Below are positions 1 through 8,219 of a stretch of DNA of 64,000 nt, one piece after another. The notes beneath the pieces were generated by a model, which did no database searches, had not been told where the DNA came from, and worked only from the letters and a program-made list of their open reading frames with translations. How positions within the stretch are numbered: the first letter of the stretch is position 1; each line of letters opens with the position of its first letter. The stretch is taken from contig CBDAPV010000002.1 of the NCBI GenBank assembly GCA_965198715.1, positions 1,880,190 to 1,944,189 of the forward strand, given 5' to 3'. The stretch is from RH-AL1 sp965198715. GTDB taxonomy: Bacteria; Pseudomonadota; Alphaproteobacteria; Rhizobiales; Beijerinckiaceae. Both the position numbers and the translations under genes were made by a program.

Positions 1-8
1 GCAGGGGC

Positions 9-728
9 GTGGCGGCGGTCATCGCTGCCAATGAGAAAGCCTTCGCCGTCGAACGCGCCCGCGTCGCGGCTATCGCGAAAGCAGACGTCGACGAGCAAGC
101 ACGCCTCAAACTGAAGGCCGACGAGGAGGCTCGTCAGGAACAGGCCGCCCAAAAGGCTTGGGTTGCGGGCGCGCCGGCGCGGGAGAAGGAGCTGCTTCAA
201 GCGGCGTCGATGGTTTCGCAGGCGACGATCACGCCCTATACATCGCAAGCATCGAATGCGCCGTTCGTCGGCAAGGTGGCGTGGCACCTTTCGAAAGGCA
301 AGAACGACGCCGATGCGGTCGCCGTCGTCACGGTACCCGATGTCAGCTTCAAAGCTATCCTGGCGATCGACAAGGCGCCGGCTTCGGAACCGGATGGGAC
401 CGGCGTGATAGCCATTGGTTTCGATCTGAACAGAGAGCCGGCGGAGCAGCGCTCGCCGAGCGTGACGCAAATCGGTTCGTTGGGCAAAGATCTCTCGCCG
501 CCCTCGCACATCGGGCTCAATCTCGGCGGCCCTAGCTATCTACCGTATCTGCCTCGACTCATCCCAGCAAGCGGCGGGATCGAACTCGTCGGCCTGCAGC
601 CTTCAACTTGGCTCGATATCCCGCTCGTTCTTTCCGACGGGAAGACAGCCACGCTCTCGGTCGAGATCGGCACCGTCGGTCGCCGGGTCATCGACGAGGT
701 CTTGGACTTCAAGAAGAGGCATCCTTAG
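9..728 (+). CDS. Hypothetical protein, probably 5'-truncated by the window edge
   Basis: No family is recognised. The frame is open from the window edge to the TAG stop, and the GTG at 9 is only the first possible start, so the gene probably begins outside the window. Residues 1-60 are rich in Ala, Arg, Lys and Glu and look helical or coiled-coil. Residues 70-239 look like a globular beta-rich domain with many Gly-Pro turns and no visible catalytic motif. It converges on prfA, with 40 bases between the two stop codons. No function can be inferred. Confidence 0.6.
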   Translation: MAAVIAANEKAFAVERARVAAIAKADVDEQARLKLKADEEARQEQAAQKAWVAGAPAREKELLQAASMVSQATITPYTSQASNAPFVGKVAWHLSKGKNDADAVAVVTVPDVSFKAILAIDKAPASEPDGTGVIAIGFDLNREPAEQRSPSVTQIGSLGKDLSPPSHIGLNLGGPSYLPYLPRLIPASGGIELVGLQPSTWLDIPLVLSDGKTATLSVEIGTVGRRVIDEVLDFKKRHP

Positions 729-768
729 TGAACCGGCCTCGCGGAAAGGCGACCCATCGCCGCCCACC

Positions 769-1845
769 TCACCCGTCCTGCGCCGCCAGCAGCGCCGCCT
801 GGTGCTCGGTCGTCAACGCGTCGATGACCTCGTCGAGGGCCTCCCCGGTGATCACCTTTTCCAGCTTGTAGAGGGTCAGGTTGATGCGGTGATCGGTGAG
901 CCGCCCTTGCGGAAAATTGTAGGTGCGGATGCGCTCGGAGCGGTCGCCGCTGCCCACCTGGCTCTTGCGGTCGGCGGAGCGGGCGTCGTCGAGCTTCTGG
1001 CGCTCCATGTCGTAGAGGCGCGAGCGCAGCAGGTTCATCGCCCGCGCGCGGTTCTTGTGCTGCGAGCGCTCCTCCTGCACGAAGATGACGACGCCCGACG
1101 GCACGTGGGTGATGCGGATCGCCGATTCCGTCTTGTTGACGTGCTGGCCGCCCGACCCCTGCGCCCGCATGGTGTCGATCTTCAGGTCGGCCTCGTTGAT
1201 CTCGACGTCGACCTCCTCGGCCTGCGGCAGCACGGCGACGGTGGCGGCCGAGGTGTGGATGCGCCCCTGCGTCTCGGTGTCGGGCACGCGCTGCACGCGG
1301 TGCACGCCGGACTCGAACTTGAGCTTGGCGAAGACGCCGGCGCCCTCGACCTCGGCGATGATCTCCTTGAAGCCGCCGGCGGTGCCTTCGGAGGCCGAGA
1401 GGATCTCGACCTTCCAGCGCCGGTCCTCGGCGTAGCGCTGGTACATGCGGAAGAGGTCGCCGGCAAAGAGCGCCGCCTCGTCGCCGCCGGTGCCGGCGCG
1501 GATCTCGAGGATGGCCGACTTCTCGTCCGCCGCGTCCTTGGGCAGGAGCGCCAGCTGCAGCGAGCGCGCCAGCGCCTCGACACGCGCCTCGCCCGCATGG
1601 CGCTCCTCGTCGGCGAGATCGCGCATCTCGGGATCGAGGCCGGGATCCTCGAGCATGGCGACGAGCCCGTCGAGCTCCGCCGCCTCGCGCCGATACTCGC
1701 GGATCGCCTGCGTGACGTCCTCCAGCCCCGCCAGCTCGCGCGACAGCGCGACGAAGGTCGTGGCATCCGGGTTGGCGGCGAGGCGGCCGTTGATCTCGTC
1801 GTGCCGCCGCAGGATGAGGTTCAGCTTGTCTTGGGGGAGATCCAT
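769..1845 (-). CDS. prfA: Peptide chain release factor 1 (RF1)
   Basis: Class I release factor that recognises UAA and UAG in the ribosomal A site and triggers hydrolysis of peptidyl-tRNA. The 358-residue length is normal for bacterial RF1. The GGQ catalytic motif lies at residues 232-234 (SGGQHVNKTE), and the stop-codon recognition tripeptide is PDT at 188-190. This is the PxT form of RF1, not the SPF of RF2. The N-terminal helical domain covers about residues 1-110. The start ATG at 1845 gives the standard MDLPQDKL opening. It stands alone here: neither prmC nor ptsP is next to it. In-window genes that end in TAG, such as ftsY, therefore depend on this factor. Confidence 0.97.
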   Translation of the reverse strand: MDLPQDKLNLILRRHDEINGRLAANPDATTFVALSRELAGLEDVTQAIREYRREAAELDGLVAMLEDPGLDPEMRDLADEERHAGEARVEALARSLQLALLPKDAADEKSAILEIRAGTGGDEAALFAGDLFRMYQRYAEDRRWKVEILSASEGTAGGFKEIIAEVEGAGVFAKLKFESGVHRVQRVPDTETQGRIHTSAATVAVLPQAEEVDVEINEADLKIDTMRAQGSGGQHVNKTESAIRITHVPSGVVIFVQEERSQHKNRARAMNLLRSRLYDMERQKLDDARSADRKSQVGSGDRSERIRTYNFPQGRLTDHRINLTLYKLEKVITGEALDEVIDALTTEHQAALLAAQDG

Positions 1846-2089
1846 CGGCCTGAGTTAGCGAGACTGCGGAGCGACGACAAGCGAGCGCGACGGTGGTCGA
1901 CATCTCTAAGGATGACTTGAGAGAAAAGACCGACTTCGAGCGAGGAAAATGGTGACGCTGAGATAGAAGTCTCCCGAAAGTCCCTATGTCGATCCGTGTT
2001 GCGCATCGTTGGCGAGGTGCCAAGCATGGAAGAGCCGCTCGCAATCGCTTATGCAGGCCGGGCTTGCGGCCTTGTGCTACACCTTCCTC

Positions 2090-2308
2090 ATGAAGAGAGA
2101 CGATCCCTGCATTGGCGTCTGCCAGTTCGATGGCAAGACCGGCTGGTGTGTAGGGTGCGGTCGCACGCTTCCGGAGATCCGCCTCTGGGTGAAGTCGACG
2201 CCTTTCCGGCGTACGGCACTGAAGCGAGAACTGCCGCGCCGTCTGCAGCAAGTTCAAGCGAGGAACAGACAGGAGCCTCAGGTTCAGGATAAGACCACGA
2301 AAGATTAG
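2090..2308 (+). CDS. DUF1289 family small cysteine protein (predicted Fe-S protein)
   Basis: A 72-residue protein with the DUF1289 signature: PCIGVCQFD at residues 6-14, then the WCVGCGRT cluster and an EIRLW helix. Four closely spaced cysteines suggest a small metal or Fe-S site. The family is usually annotated as a predicted Fe-S protein, and no reaction is established. The frame is open further upstream to 2009, but the ATG at 2090 is chosen because homology starts there (MKRDDPCIG). The C-terminal 30 residues are basic and Gln-rich and probably unstructured. It lies alone between divergent prfA and the convergent aldose-epimerase operon. Confidence 0.8.
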   Translation: MKRDDPCIGVCQFDGKTGWCVGCGRTLPEIRLWVKSTPFRRTALKRELPRRLQQVQARNRQEPQVQDKTTKD

Positions 2309-2343
2309 CGATCGGCGTCAGGCATTCCGTGGAAGCGGTGCAC

Positions 2344-3231
2344 TCACGAGATCCGATGTGGCGCGACATAGGTGAAGGTCGCCGCGTGGCTGGCCACAGC
2401 GCCGGGCGCGAGGTGGCGCATGGAGGGCTTGGCGTCGAGGTCGCCGTCGGCGTCGACGAAGTCGCCGTGGCCGGTCCAGGGCTCGATGCACAGGAAGCGG
2501 TTGGGCGGGCGCGACCACAACGCGACGTGCGGGAAGTCCTCTAGCGTGATGTCGATCGCAGCGCCGGAGGCGGCGTGGCCGAAGCGCAGGCTGCGGCTCT
2601 TCGCATTGAGGAAGCAAAGGGCTTCGCGCACCATCAAGGCCGGAGACAGCGCGAGGCGACGGCCGTCGAGCGGCACCTCGCGGGTCTGCCGGGTGAACAG
2701 CCCGTCGGGCGAGATCATCGGCACGGCGGCCGCCTCGCGCTCGCCGAAGGTGACGGCGTAATCCTCGGCCACGCCGCCGGCGAAGGGCCAGCGCAGGCCG
2801 GGATGCAGGCCGCACGCGTAGGGCATCGGCGTCGGGCCCTGGTTGCGGACCGTAAGGCGCGTGGTCAGCGCCGGCCCTTCGAGCGCGTGCTCGACCTCCA
2901 GTTCCCAGTGAAAGGGATAGAGCGCACGCGTCTCGGCGCTCGACGTCGCGGCGAGGCGGACGCGGTCAGGCCCCCGTTCGCGCACGGCGAAGTCGAGCCG
3001 GCGGGCGAAGCCGTGCAGTCCCAGCGGGTAGGCCTGCCCCTCGACGACGATCCGCGACCCGCGCGTCCAGCCGACGACCGGAAACAGGATCGGCGCCGTC
3101 TCCGGCCAGACGTCGACCTGCGGCTCCCAGATCAACGGCACGGCGCCGACATGCCAGGCGCGCAGCTCGGCGCCGTGGGCAGCGATCGTGGCGGAGGCCT
3201 CGCCGGAGGTCAGCGTGAGCAACGCGTCCAT
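2344..3231 (-). CDS. Aldose 1-epimerase family protein (galactose mutarotase-like fold)
   Basis: A 295-residue member of the COG2017 aldose 1-epimerase superfamily, which interconverts anomers of sugars or sugar phosphates, although many bacterial members have unknown substrates. Family landmarks are visible: the N-terminal AHGAELRAW strand pair, GLHGFARRLDF near residue 75, the ACGLHPGLRWPF histidine segment near 165-175, and FLCIEPWTG near 255, which carries the likely catalytic Glu. A longer frame runs upstream to 3618 but overlaps the preceding gene. The ATG at 3231 gives the normal family length and lies 8 bases after the upstream stop. It is the last gene of a three-gene minus-strand operon with a membrane protein and a lipid kinase. 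Confidence 0.85.
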   Translation of the reverse strand: MDALLTLTSGEASATIAAHGAELRAWHVGAVPLIWEPQVDVWPETAPILFPVVGWTRGSRIVVEGQAYPLGLHGFARRLDFAVRERGPDRVRLAATSSAETRALYPFHWELEVEHALEGPALTTRLTVRNQGPTPMPYACGLHPGLRWPFAGGVAEDYAVTFGEREAAAVPMISPDGLFTRQTREVPLDGRRLALSPALMVREALCFLNAKSRSLRFGHAASGAAIDITLEDFPHVALWSRPPNRFLCIEPWTGHGDFVDADGDLDAKPSMRHLAPGAVASHAATFTYVAPHRIS

Positions 3232-3239
3232 CGCCGCGC

Positions 3240-3893
3240 TCAGCGGCTCGCGCCGGGTGCGGCGCTCCTGGTGCCGGCGAAGACGCGGTAGAAGAAGCCG
3301 CCTGCAGCGCCGGCGAGGATATCGACGGCGAAGCCGTGCGCCGGCGCCTGCCCCAGGACCAGCATGAGCGCCGCGGAGAACACCGCCGCCGCCGCTGCGC
3401 CGCCGAGCGCGTAGGCCAGGTGCCCGGTCTGTCCGGCGCGCTTGAGCGCGCCATGCGCCAGCAGCAGGCTCGTCGCGGCGGACCGGCCGCCACCGAGCAC
3501 GGAGAGAAGGATCAAAGCCGGCCCCAGCAGCCTCACCTGGGGCTGGTCGGACATCGCCTCGGTCAGCCCGCGCAGGGCGGCGATCTTCTGCGTGGCATCG
3601 AGGCCGGCCAGGCCGCACGCCACCACGATCCCGGCGAGGATCGCAGCGCGCAGCGAGCGCGGGACCTCGACAGCGCCGGTCGCCGGCGCGTCCGCCTCGG
3701 TCTCGACCATCGCGGCGGCGAAGAAGGCGCGGTGCGGGTCGGCCTCGACGGCGACGCGCGGCGACGCGAGCCGTGCCGGCGCCACGGTCGGCACGACGCG
3801 GTTGCGCTTGCCGAAAGATGGGGGAGAGCGGCCCTGCATGCTCGCACTGTCCGCAGCACGCGTGAACGATCCGTTGAGATGGCTTGCCCCCAT
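3240..3893 (-). CDS. Integral membrane protein of unknown function (DUF4126-like)
   Basis: A 217-residue protein with a polar N-terminus of about 75 residues and then three to four hydrophobic segments rich in Ala, Gly and Leu (roughly residues 82-102, 122-145, 158-180 and 186-205). The composition resembles small DUF4126-type membrane proteins, but this is a weak resemblance. The ATG at 3893 overlaps the TGA of the upstream lipid-kinase gene as TGATG, a classic sign of translational coupling; a GTG one codon earlier is also possible. Its place between a diacylglycerol-kinase-like gene and an epimerase-like gene suggests an envelope role, but no reaction can be named. Confidence 0.7.
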   Translation of the reverse strand: MGASHLNGSFTRAADSASMQGRSPPSFGKRNRVVPTVAPARLASPRVAVEADPHRAFFAAAMVETEADAPATGAVEVPRSLRAAILAGIVVACGLAGLDATQKIAALRGLTEAMSDQPQVRLLGPALILLSVLGGGRSAATSLLLAHGALKRAGQTGHLAYALGGAAAAAVFSAALMLVLGQAPAHGFAVDILAGAAGGFFYRVFAGTRSAAPGASR

Positions 3894-4879
3894 CACGATG
3901 CCGGCGCGTAGACGCGCACCGCCAGCTTGCGCTGGGTGAAGACCGCCGGGGTGTGCGTCACCAACTCACCGTCGGCGTTCACCGGGCGCGGCTTGCGGGT
4001 GATCACCTCGAACGTGCCGGAGCGCGCCGTGCGCACCTCGCGCACCGAGCCGTGGGCGCCGGAATGGAACGACGGGATCATCAGGGCCATGCGCCAGACC
4101 TCGGCGAACTCCAGCGAGTAGAGATCGAGGAGGCCGTTGTCGATGCGGGCCTCGCTGGCGACGACGTTGCCGCCGCCGTAGAAGCGGCCGTTGCCGACCG
4201 CGATCTGCATCGTGCGCACCATGGCGGTCTCACGGCCCTCGCCCTCGCCGACGAGGATGGTGGCGTGGAACGGCCGCGCCTCCAGCATCAGCTTGGCGGC
4301 GCTGATCGCGTAGCTGAACCGGCCGAAGCGGCGTTTGCGCTCCGTGGTGACGGCTTTGGCGAGGTCGGCGGCGAGTCCAACGCTGGCCACGTTGAAGAAC
4401 AGGTGCCCGTTGACGTCGCCGGCATCGATGCTCTGGGTGTGCCCTTCGCAGATCACCCGCGCCGCGGCGGCGAGATCGGTCGGGATGCCGACGGAGCGGG
4501 CGAAATCGTTTGCGGTGCCGAGCGGCAGCACGCCGAGCGGCAGCCCCGTGTCGACGAGGGCCCGCGCGGCGGCGTTGATCGTGCCGTCGCCACCGCCGAC
4601 GACGACGCAATCCACCGCCGCGCGATGGGCCAGAATGCAGGGGCCGATGTCGGCCCCGGCGCTGCAGCCGGCCTCGACGAGCGCGACGCCGGCGCCGCGA
4701 AACACCGCCGCCGCCTCGCCGATGCCGTCGCGCCCGCGTCGGCTCTTCGTGTTGACGACGAGCAGCGCGCGTCGCGCTTGCGGACGATCGGCTCGAGTGC
4801 GCTTGCCCTGCTCCATGCGTGCTCTACATCGCGCCTGTACGGCTTTTTCAAATCTATCCTTTGGTTCAGCCAACCGCAT
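3893..4879 (-). CDS. YegS/DgkB-type lipid kinase (diacylglycerol kinase catalytic domain)
   Basis: A soluble, probably membrane-associated lipid kinase that transfers phosphate from ATP to a lipid alcohol such as diacylglycerol or a sphingoid base. The nucleotide-binding signature VVGGGDGTINAAARA lies near residues 92-106, followed by the PLGTANDFARS substrate/ATP loop near 117-127. The C-terminal beta-sandwich ends with the typical NADGE segment (PVNADGELV). The length of 328 residues fits the family (about 300). The ATG at 4816 (MEQGKR) is an alternative that removes 21 residues poorly conserved in the family. It is the first gene of the operon. The true lipid substrate is unknown. Confidence 0.85.
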   Translation of the reverse strand: MRLAEPKDRFEKAVQARCRARMEQGKRTRADRPQARRALLVVNTKSRRGRDGIGEAAAVFRGAGVALVEAGCSAGADIGPCILAHRAAVDCVVVGGGDGTINAAARALVDTGLPLGVLPLGTANDFARSVGIPTDLAAAARVICEGHTQSIDAGDVNGHLFFNVASVGLAADLAKAVTTERKRRFGRFSYAISAAKLMLEARPFHATILVGEGEGRETAMVRTMQIAVGNGRFYGGGNVVASEARIDNGLLDLYSLEFAEVWRMALMIPSFHSGAHGSVREVRTARSGTFEVITRKPRPVNADGELVTHTPAVFTQRKLAVRVYAPAS

Positions 4880-5097
4880 CGAGGCGTGCAGGCTTCGAGG
4901 CGTTGAGGCCAGCCTCGGAGATGTTCGTCACGCAAGCGATCGACGTTCGCGCCGCAACCTACTCCTCGTCTCTTCTCGTTCGGCAAACCTGTGAGACGAG
5001 GCGTCGGCGGTGCTGGAGCCGGCGGAGTAGGCGCGAGCGATAGCGGTCAGGCGCAGCGCCATGTTACTGTCTTGGCAGGACAGGAACATGACAAACG

Positions 5098-5325
5098 ATG
5101 AAGCCGCTGAGCGCCCTCGACAGCGTCGCCTTCTCGGAACTGCTGGACCTCTGCCTCGCGGAGCCGTCCCGTCAGGCTTGGCCGCTCAACGGCAGCTTCG
5201 TGAAGCAGATCAGGAACGGCTCCGGCAGCTACTGGTACTTCAAGGGATACGAGAAGACGGCGGAGGGCGACGATGCCAGGACCGCACTTCTCTCGGCGAC
5301 GTGAGAGATCCCGGCAATCCGCGCC
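5098..5325 (+). pseudogene. Frameshifted fragment of a GSU2403-family nucleotidyltransferase-fold protein
   Basis: The first 55 codons from the ATG at 5098 read like the N-terminus of GSU2403-family proteins: an ELLDLCL helix, then GSFVKQI and YWYFKGYEK, the hallmark SFV...YWYF block. After about position 5262 the family-like sequence continues in another frame (RRCQDRTSLGDVRDPG), while the original frame stops at 5304. The rest of the protein, about 250 residues, is missing and hpnP follows. The simplest reading is a 5' fragment with a one-base indel. The assignment rests on motif recall. Confidence 0.45.
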
Positions 5326-5410
5326 TAGCCTCGCTTCGCCTCGCAAGTTATGATTCGCCTTGTTCAAGGCCGGCGGGGGTCGGCAACGAGAGCGGGAGCG
5401 GCTTCGACCG

Positions 5411-7009
5411 ATGACTCAAGGCATTGACCTGCGAGCCCGACGCATCCTTTGCGTCTTCCCGCACTACGAACCCTCCTTCGGCACGTTCGAGCACGCCTAC
5501 CACCTGACGGACAACACCAAGGCCTTCATGCCGCCTCAGGGGCTGCTGACAATCGCCGCCTACCTGCCACCGCACTGGCAGGTGCGGTTCGTCGACGAGA
5601 ACATCGCCAAGGCGGCCGACGAGGACTTCGCCTGGGCCGAGGCGGTGTTCGTCTCCGGCATGCACATCCAGCGCCGGCGCATGGACGACATCAACCGCCG
5701 CGCTCACGCCCACGGCAGGATCACCGTGCTCGGCGGCCCCTCGGTTTCGGCCTGCCCGGAGAACTACCCCGACTTCGACGTACTGCACTGCGGCGAACTC
5801 GGCGACGCCACCGACGCGATCATCGCGATGCTCGGCGACAGCGTCGCGCGCCCGGCCAAGCAACTCGTGATGAAGACCGAGCTGCGCCGCGAGCTGTCGC
5901 AGTTCCCGATGCCGGCCTACGAGCTGGCGCAGATCCCCAACTACATGCTGGGCACCATCCAGTTCTCGAGTGGCTGCCCCTACAAGTGCGAGTTCTGCGA
6001 CATCCCAGGGCTCTACGGCCGCGTGCCGCGCCTCAAGACGCCCGAGCAGATCTGCGCCGAGCTCGACAAGCTGCTGGCCCAGGGCGTCACCGGCTCGATC
6101 TACTTCGTCGACGACAACATCATCGGCAACCGCAAGGCCATCAAGGAACTGCTGCCGCACCTGATCGCCTGGCAGAAGCGCAACGGCTACGCGGTGGCCT
6201 TTGCCTGCGAGGCGACGCTCAACATCGCCCGCTCCCCTGACGTGCTGGCGATGATGCGCGAGGCCGCGTTCGACGCGGTGTTTTGCGGGATCGAGACGCC
6301 GGAGCCCGACGCGCTGATCCAGATCGACAAGGGCCACAACATGGTCATGCCGATCCTCGACGCGGTGAAGATCATCAATTCCTACGGCATCCAGGTGGTG
6401 TCCGGCATCATCCTGGGGCTCGACTCGGACACGGCCGAGTCCGGGGGCAAGGTGCTCGACTTCATCGAGAAGTCGGGCATCCCGATGCTGACGATCAACC
6501 TCCTGCAGGCGCTGCCGCAGACGCCGCTGTACGACCGCCTGCTCAAGGCCGGCCGGCTCGACGAGCGCGACGATCGCGAGTCCAACGTGCACTTCATGAT
6601 GCCCTACGACGACGTGCTCGGCATGTGGCGCGACTGCATGGAGCAGGCCTACCAGCCCGAGGTGCTGTTCGCGCGCTACCGCCACCAGCTCGCGACGACC
6701 TGGCCGCACCGCATCCCCAAGCCGAACTCGCCGCAGCGCACCAACAAGCGGATGATCAAGAAGGGCCTGACCATCCTCGCCAAGCTGATCTGGTACGTCG
6801 GGATCAAGGGCGACGGCGGCTACCGCGGCACGTTCTGGAAGTTCGCGCTGCCGCTGCTCGCCAGGGGCAAGGTCGAGGCGCTGCTGAACTATGGCCTGCC
6901 CGCCCACCATCTCATCATGTTCGCTCGCGAGGCCTGCGCCGGCCGCGGCAACGCCTCGCATTACTCCGCCAAGCTGCGCCAGCCCGCGGTCATGGAGGCG
7001 GCCGAGTAG
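5411..7009 (+). CDS. hpnP: Hopanoid C-2 methylase HpnP (B12-binding radical SAM protein)
   Basis: A cobalamin-dependent radical SAM enzyme that methylates hopanoids at C-2 to give 2-methylhopanoids, membrane lipids of some Hyphomicrobiales and cyanobacteria. The N-terminal half (about residues 10-150) is a B12-binding domain with LGGPSVSACPE. The radical SAM cluster motif is GCPYKCEFCDIPGLYGR, with cysteines at 189, 193 and 196. The C-terminal DUF4070-like part contains the LPQTPLYDRL block. The stretches MHIQRRRMDDI and FCGIETPEPDALIQ match HpnP closely. The ATG at 5411 is preferred over 5360 because homology starts there. No other hopanoid gene is nearby. Known from Rhodopseudomonas palustris: hpnP is under EcfG stress control; no EcfG site was found upstream here. 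Confidence 0.85.
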   Translation: MTQGIDLRARRILCVFPHYEPSFGTFEHAYHLTDNTKAFMPPQGLLTIAAYLPPHWQVRFVDENIAKAADEDFAWAEAVFVSGMHIQRRRMDDINRRAHAHGRITVLGGPSVSACPENYPDFDVLHCGELGDATDAIIAMLGDSVARPAKQLVMKTELRRELSQFPMPAYELAQIPNYMLGTIQFSSGCPYKCEFCDIPGLYGRVPRLKTPEQICAELDKLLAQGVTGSIYFVDDNIIGNRKAIKELLPHLIAWQKRNGYAVAFACEATLNIARSPDVLAMMREAAFDAVFCGIETPEPDALIQIDKGHNMVMPILDAVKIINSYGIQVVSGIILGLDSDTAESGGKVLDFIEKSGIPMLTINLLQALPQTPLYDRLLKAGRLDERDDRESNVHFMMPYDDVLGMWRDCMEQAYQPEVLFARYRHQLATTWPHRIPKPNSPQRTNKRMIKKGLTILAKLIWYVGIKGDGGYRGTFWKFALPLLARGKVEALLNYGLPAHHLIMFAREACAGRGNASHYSAKLRQPAVMEAAE

Positions 7010-7152
7010 CGCTTTGTCCTGCAATCATCAGGGCTGCTCGCCTCCGCGTCGGCGAACCGTTGACGATCGTCGTGGCGCGCACCTTCAAAACGGCCAGCTT
7101 TCATCAGTCTGGCGCCACAAAGCTGCGCCAGCGTAGTGTTATCAAAATGACC

Positions 7153-7181
7153 GTGCCCCCCCTTTGACGGGGACAGGGCAC
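7153..7181 (+). terminator. GC-rich hairpin downstream of hpnP
   Basis: GTGCCC and GGGCAC arms with nested CCCC/GGGG pairs form a strong stem-loop 144 bases after the hpnP stop. The downstream sequence CGACGCTGTTTAAGCTT has only a short T run, so this is a weak candidate intrinsic terminator. It ends 24 bases before the response-regulator start and could instead lie in its leader. Confidence 0.4.
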
Positions 7182-7205
7182 GACGCTGTTTAAGCTTATA
7201 CAAAG

Positions 7206-8093
7206 ATGTATGAATCTGATTCGGTCCTCACTGGCGCCCCACGTTGCGACCCGGCTCCCGAAGACACGGGGCGAGCGGTTGTGACGGACATCCGCGTCGA
7301 GCCTTATCATCCGATCGACGCGTCACCCGATGGCCTCAGGCGGACGGTGGACCTTGCGCGCCGCGCTTTGCACTGCCCGGAAGCGCTGGTGCTTCCGCCG
7401 GAGCAGGACTTCGAGCTCGGCGCCACCCTCTCGGCGGAAATCGTCCCGAATGACAAGGCCATCGCCCGTCTCGTCGTGCGCGACGAGCCGGGACGCCGCT
7501 GGTCCGACGATGATTGGGCCATCCTCCGCGACCTCGCCGAAGCCCTTGCCGTCGAGATCCGTCTGACCGACCTGGTCTCCCGCCTGGAGGCCAGGCAGTC
7601 CGAGGCGACGGGCACCGTGCCCGACAACCTTGCCGCGCGTGTCTCCGAGCCCCCGATGGAGGCCGTCACGGCCGCGACCGACGATGCCGATCTTCACCTC
7701 GAAGACGAGACGTTCCACATCCTGCTCGCCGACGACCTCGATCTCAATCGCAAGCTCATCTGCGACATGCTCTCCCTCGACGGCTACGTCGTCGACAGCG
7801 TCGCCGACGGCGCGGCCGCCGTCGAGGCGGTGAAGGCCAAGGCCTACGACCTCGTCCTCATGGACATGATCATGCCGGGGATGGACGGGATGGATGCCAC
7901 GCGCGCGATCCGCGCCCTGCCCGCGCCGACCTGCGACGTGCCGATCGTGGCGCTGACCGCCCATTCCTTCCGCGAGCAGCTCGACAATTGCCTGCACGCC
8001 GGCATGAACGCCACCCTCACCAAGCCGATGTCGTTCGATGCGCTCTCCAGCGCCGTCAGCATCTGGGCGCGCAGCCGCCGCCGGGCGGCGTAG
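7206..8093 (+). CDS. Stand-alone response regulator with N-terminal GAF-like region
   Basis: A 295-residue protein whose C-terminal part (about residues 171-290) is a complete CheY-like receiver domain: an acidic pair in LLADDLDLN, the phosphoacceptor Asp220 in LVLMDMIMPGMDG, a switch Thr in VALTAHS and the conserved Lys273 in LTKPMS. The pattern is that of receivers from hybrid histidine kinases. No DNA-binding or enzymatic output domain follows. The N-terminal 130 residues (LSAEIVPNDKAIARLVV, WAILRDLAEALAVEI) resemble the tail of a GAF sensor domain. It may be a phosphorelay intermediate; no partner kinase is intact nearby, although a kinase-like fragment lies immediately downstream. Confidence 0.8.
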   Translation: MYESDSVLTGAPRCDPAPEDTGRAVVTDIRVEPYHPIDASPDGLRRTVDLARRALHCPEALVLPPEQDFELGATLSAEIVPNDKAIARLVVRDEPGRRWSDDDWAILRDLAEALAVEIRLTDLVSRLEARQSEATGTVPDNLAARVSEPPMEAVTAATDDADLHLEDETFHILLADDLDLNRKLICDMLSLDGYVVDSVADGAAAVEAVKAKAYDLVLMDMIMPGMDGMDATRAIRALPAPTCDVPIVALTAHSFREQLDNCLHAGMNATLTKPMSFDALSSAVSIWARSRRRAA

Positions 8094-8099
8094 TCGACT

Positions 8100-8212
8100 C
8101 ACCGGCGCGGTCGACGTGCGACATGAGGAAGCGTTGCTGCGTTCGAGCTTGGTGATGCGCCGGCGCAGTTCGCCTTCCGTGTTGCTGTCGGCGTCGACGA
8201 GCGGCGGTAGAG
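8100..8212 (-). pseudogene. Possible fragment of a PAS/hybrid histidine kinase N-terminus
   Basis: On the minus strand this gap encodes DADSNTEGELRRRITKLERSNA, with FLMSHVDRA continuing in an adjacent frame. Together these look like the helical ELRRRIAKLERxNxxLMxRVERA segment near the N-terminus of alphaproteobacterial hybrid histidine kinases. One base must be gained or lost to join the two parts. The rest of the kinase is missing. The nearby receiver-only protein may once have worked with such a kinase. The call is tentative because only about 35 residues are involved. Confidence 0.3.
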
Positions 8213-8219
8213 GTCGGCG

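Noticed and set aside
725..2257. Long minus-strand frame over prfA (510 codons) and similar long frames over many genes (for example 20383-21441, 48969-49991, 52133-53590, 14775-16895)
   Set aside because: They lie antisense or out of frame to well-supported conserved genes, are Arg/Ala/Gly-rich as expected from high-GC shadow frames, and contain no recognisable motif.
4811..4830. TGCTCTA near the lipid kinase start as a further MITE end
   Set aside because: Only seven bases match and no partner terminus or internal similarity to the 105-bp unit is found nearby.
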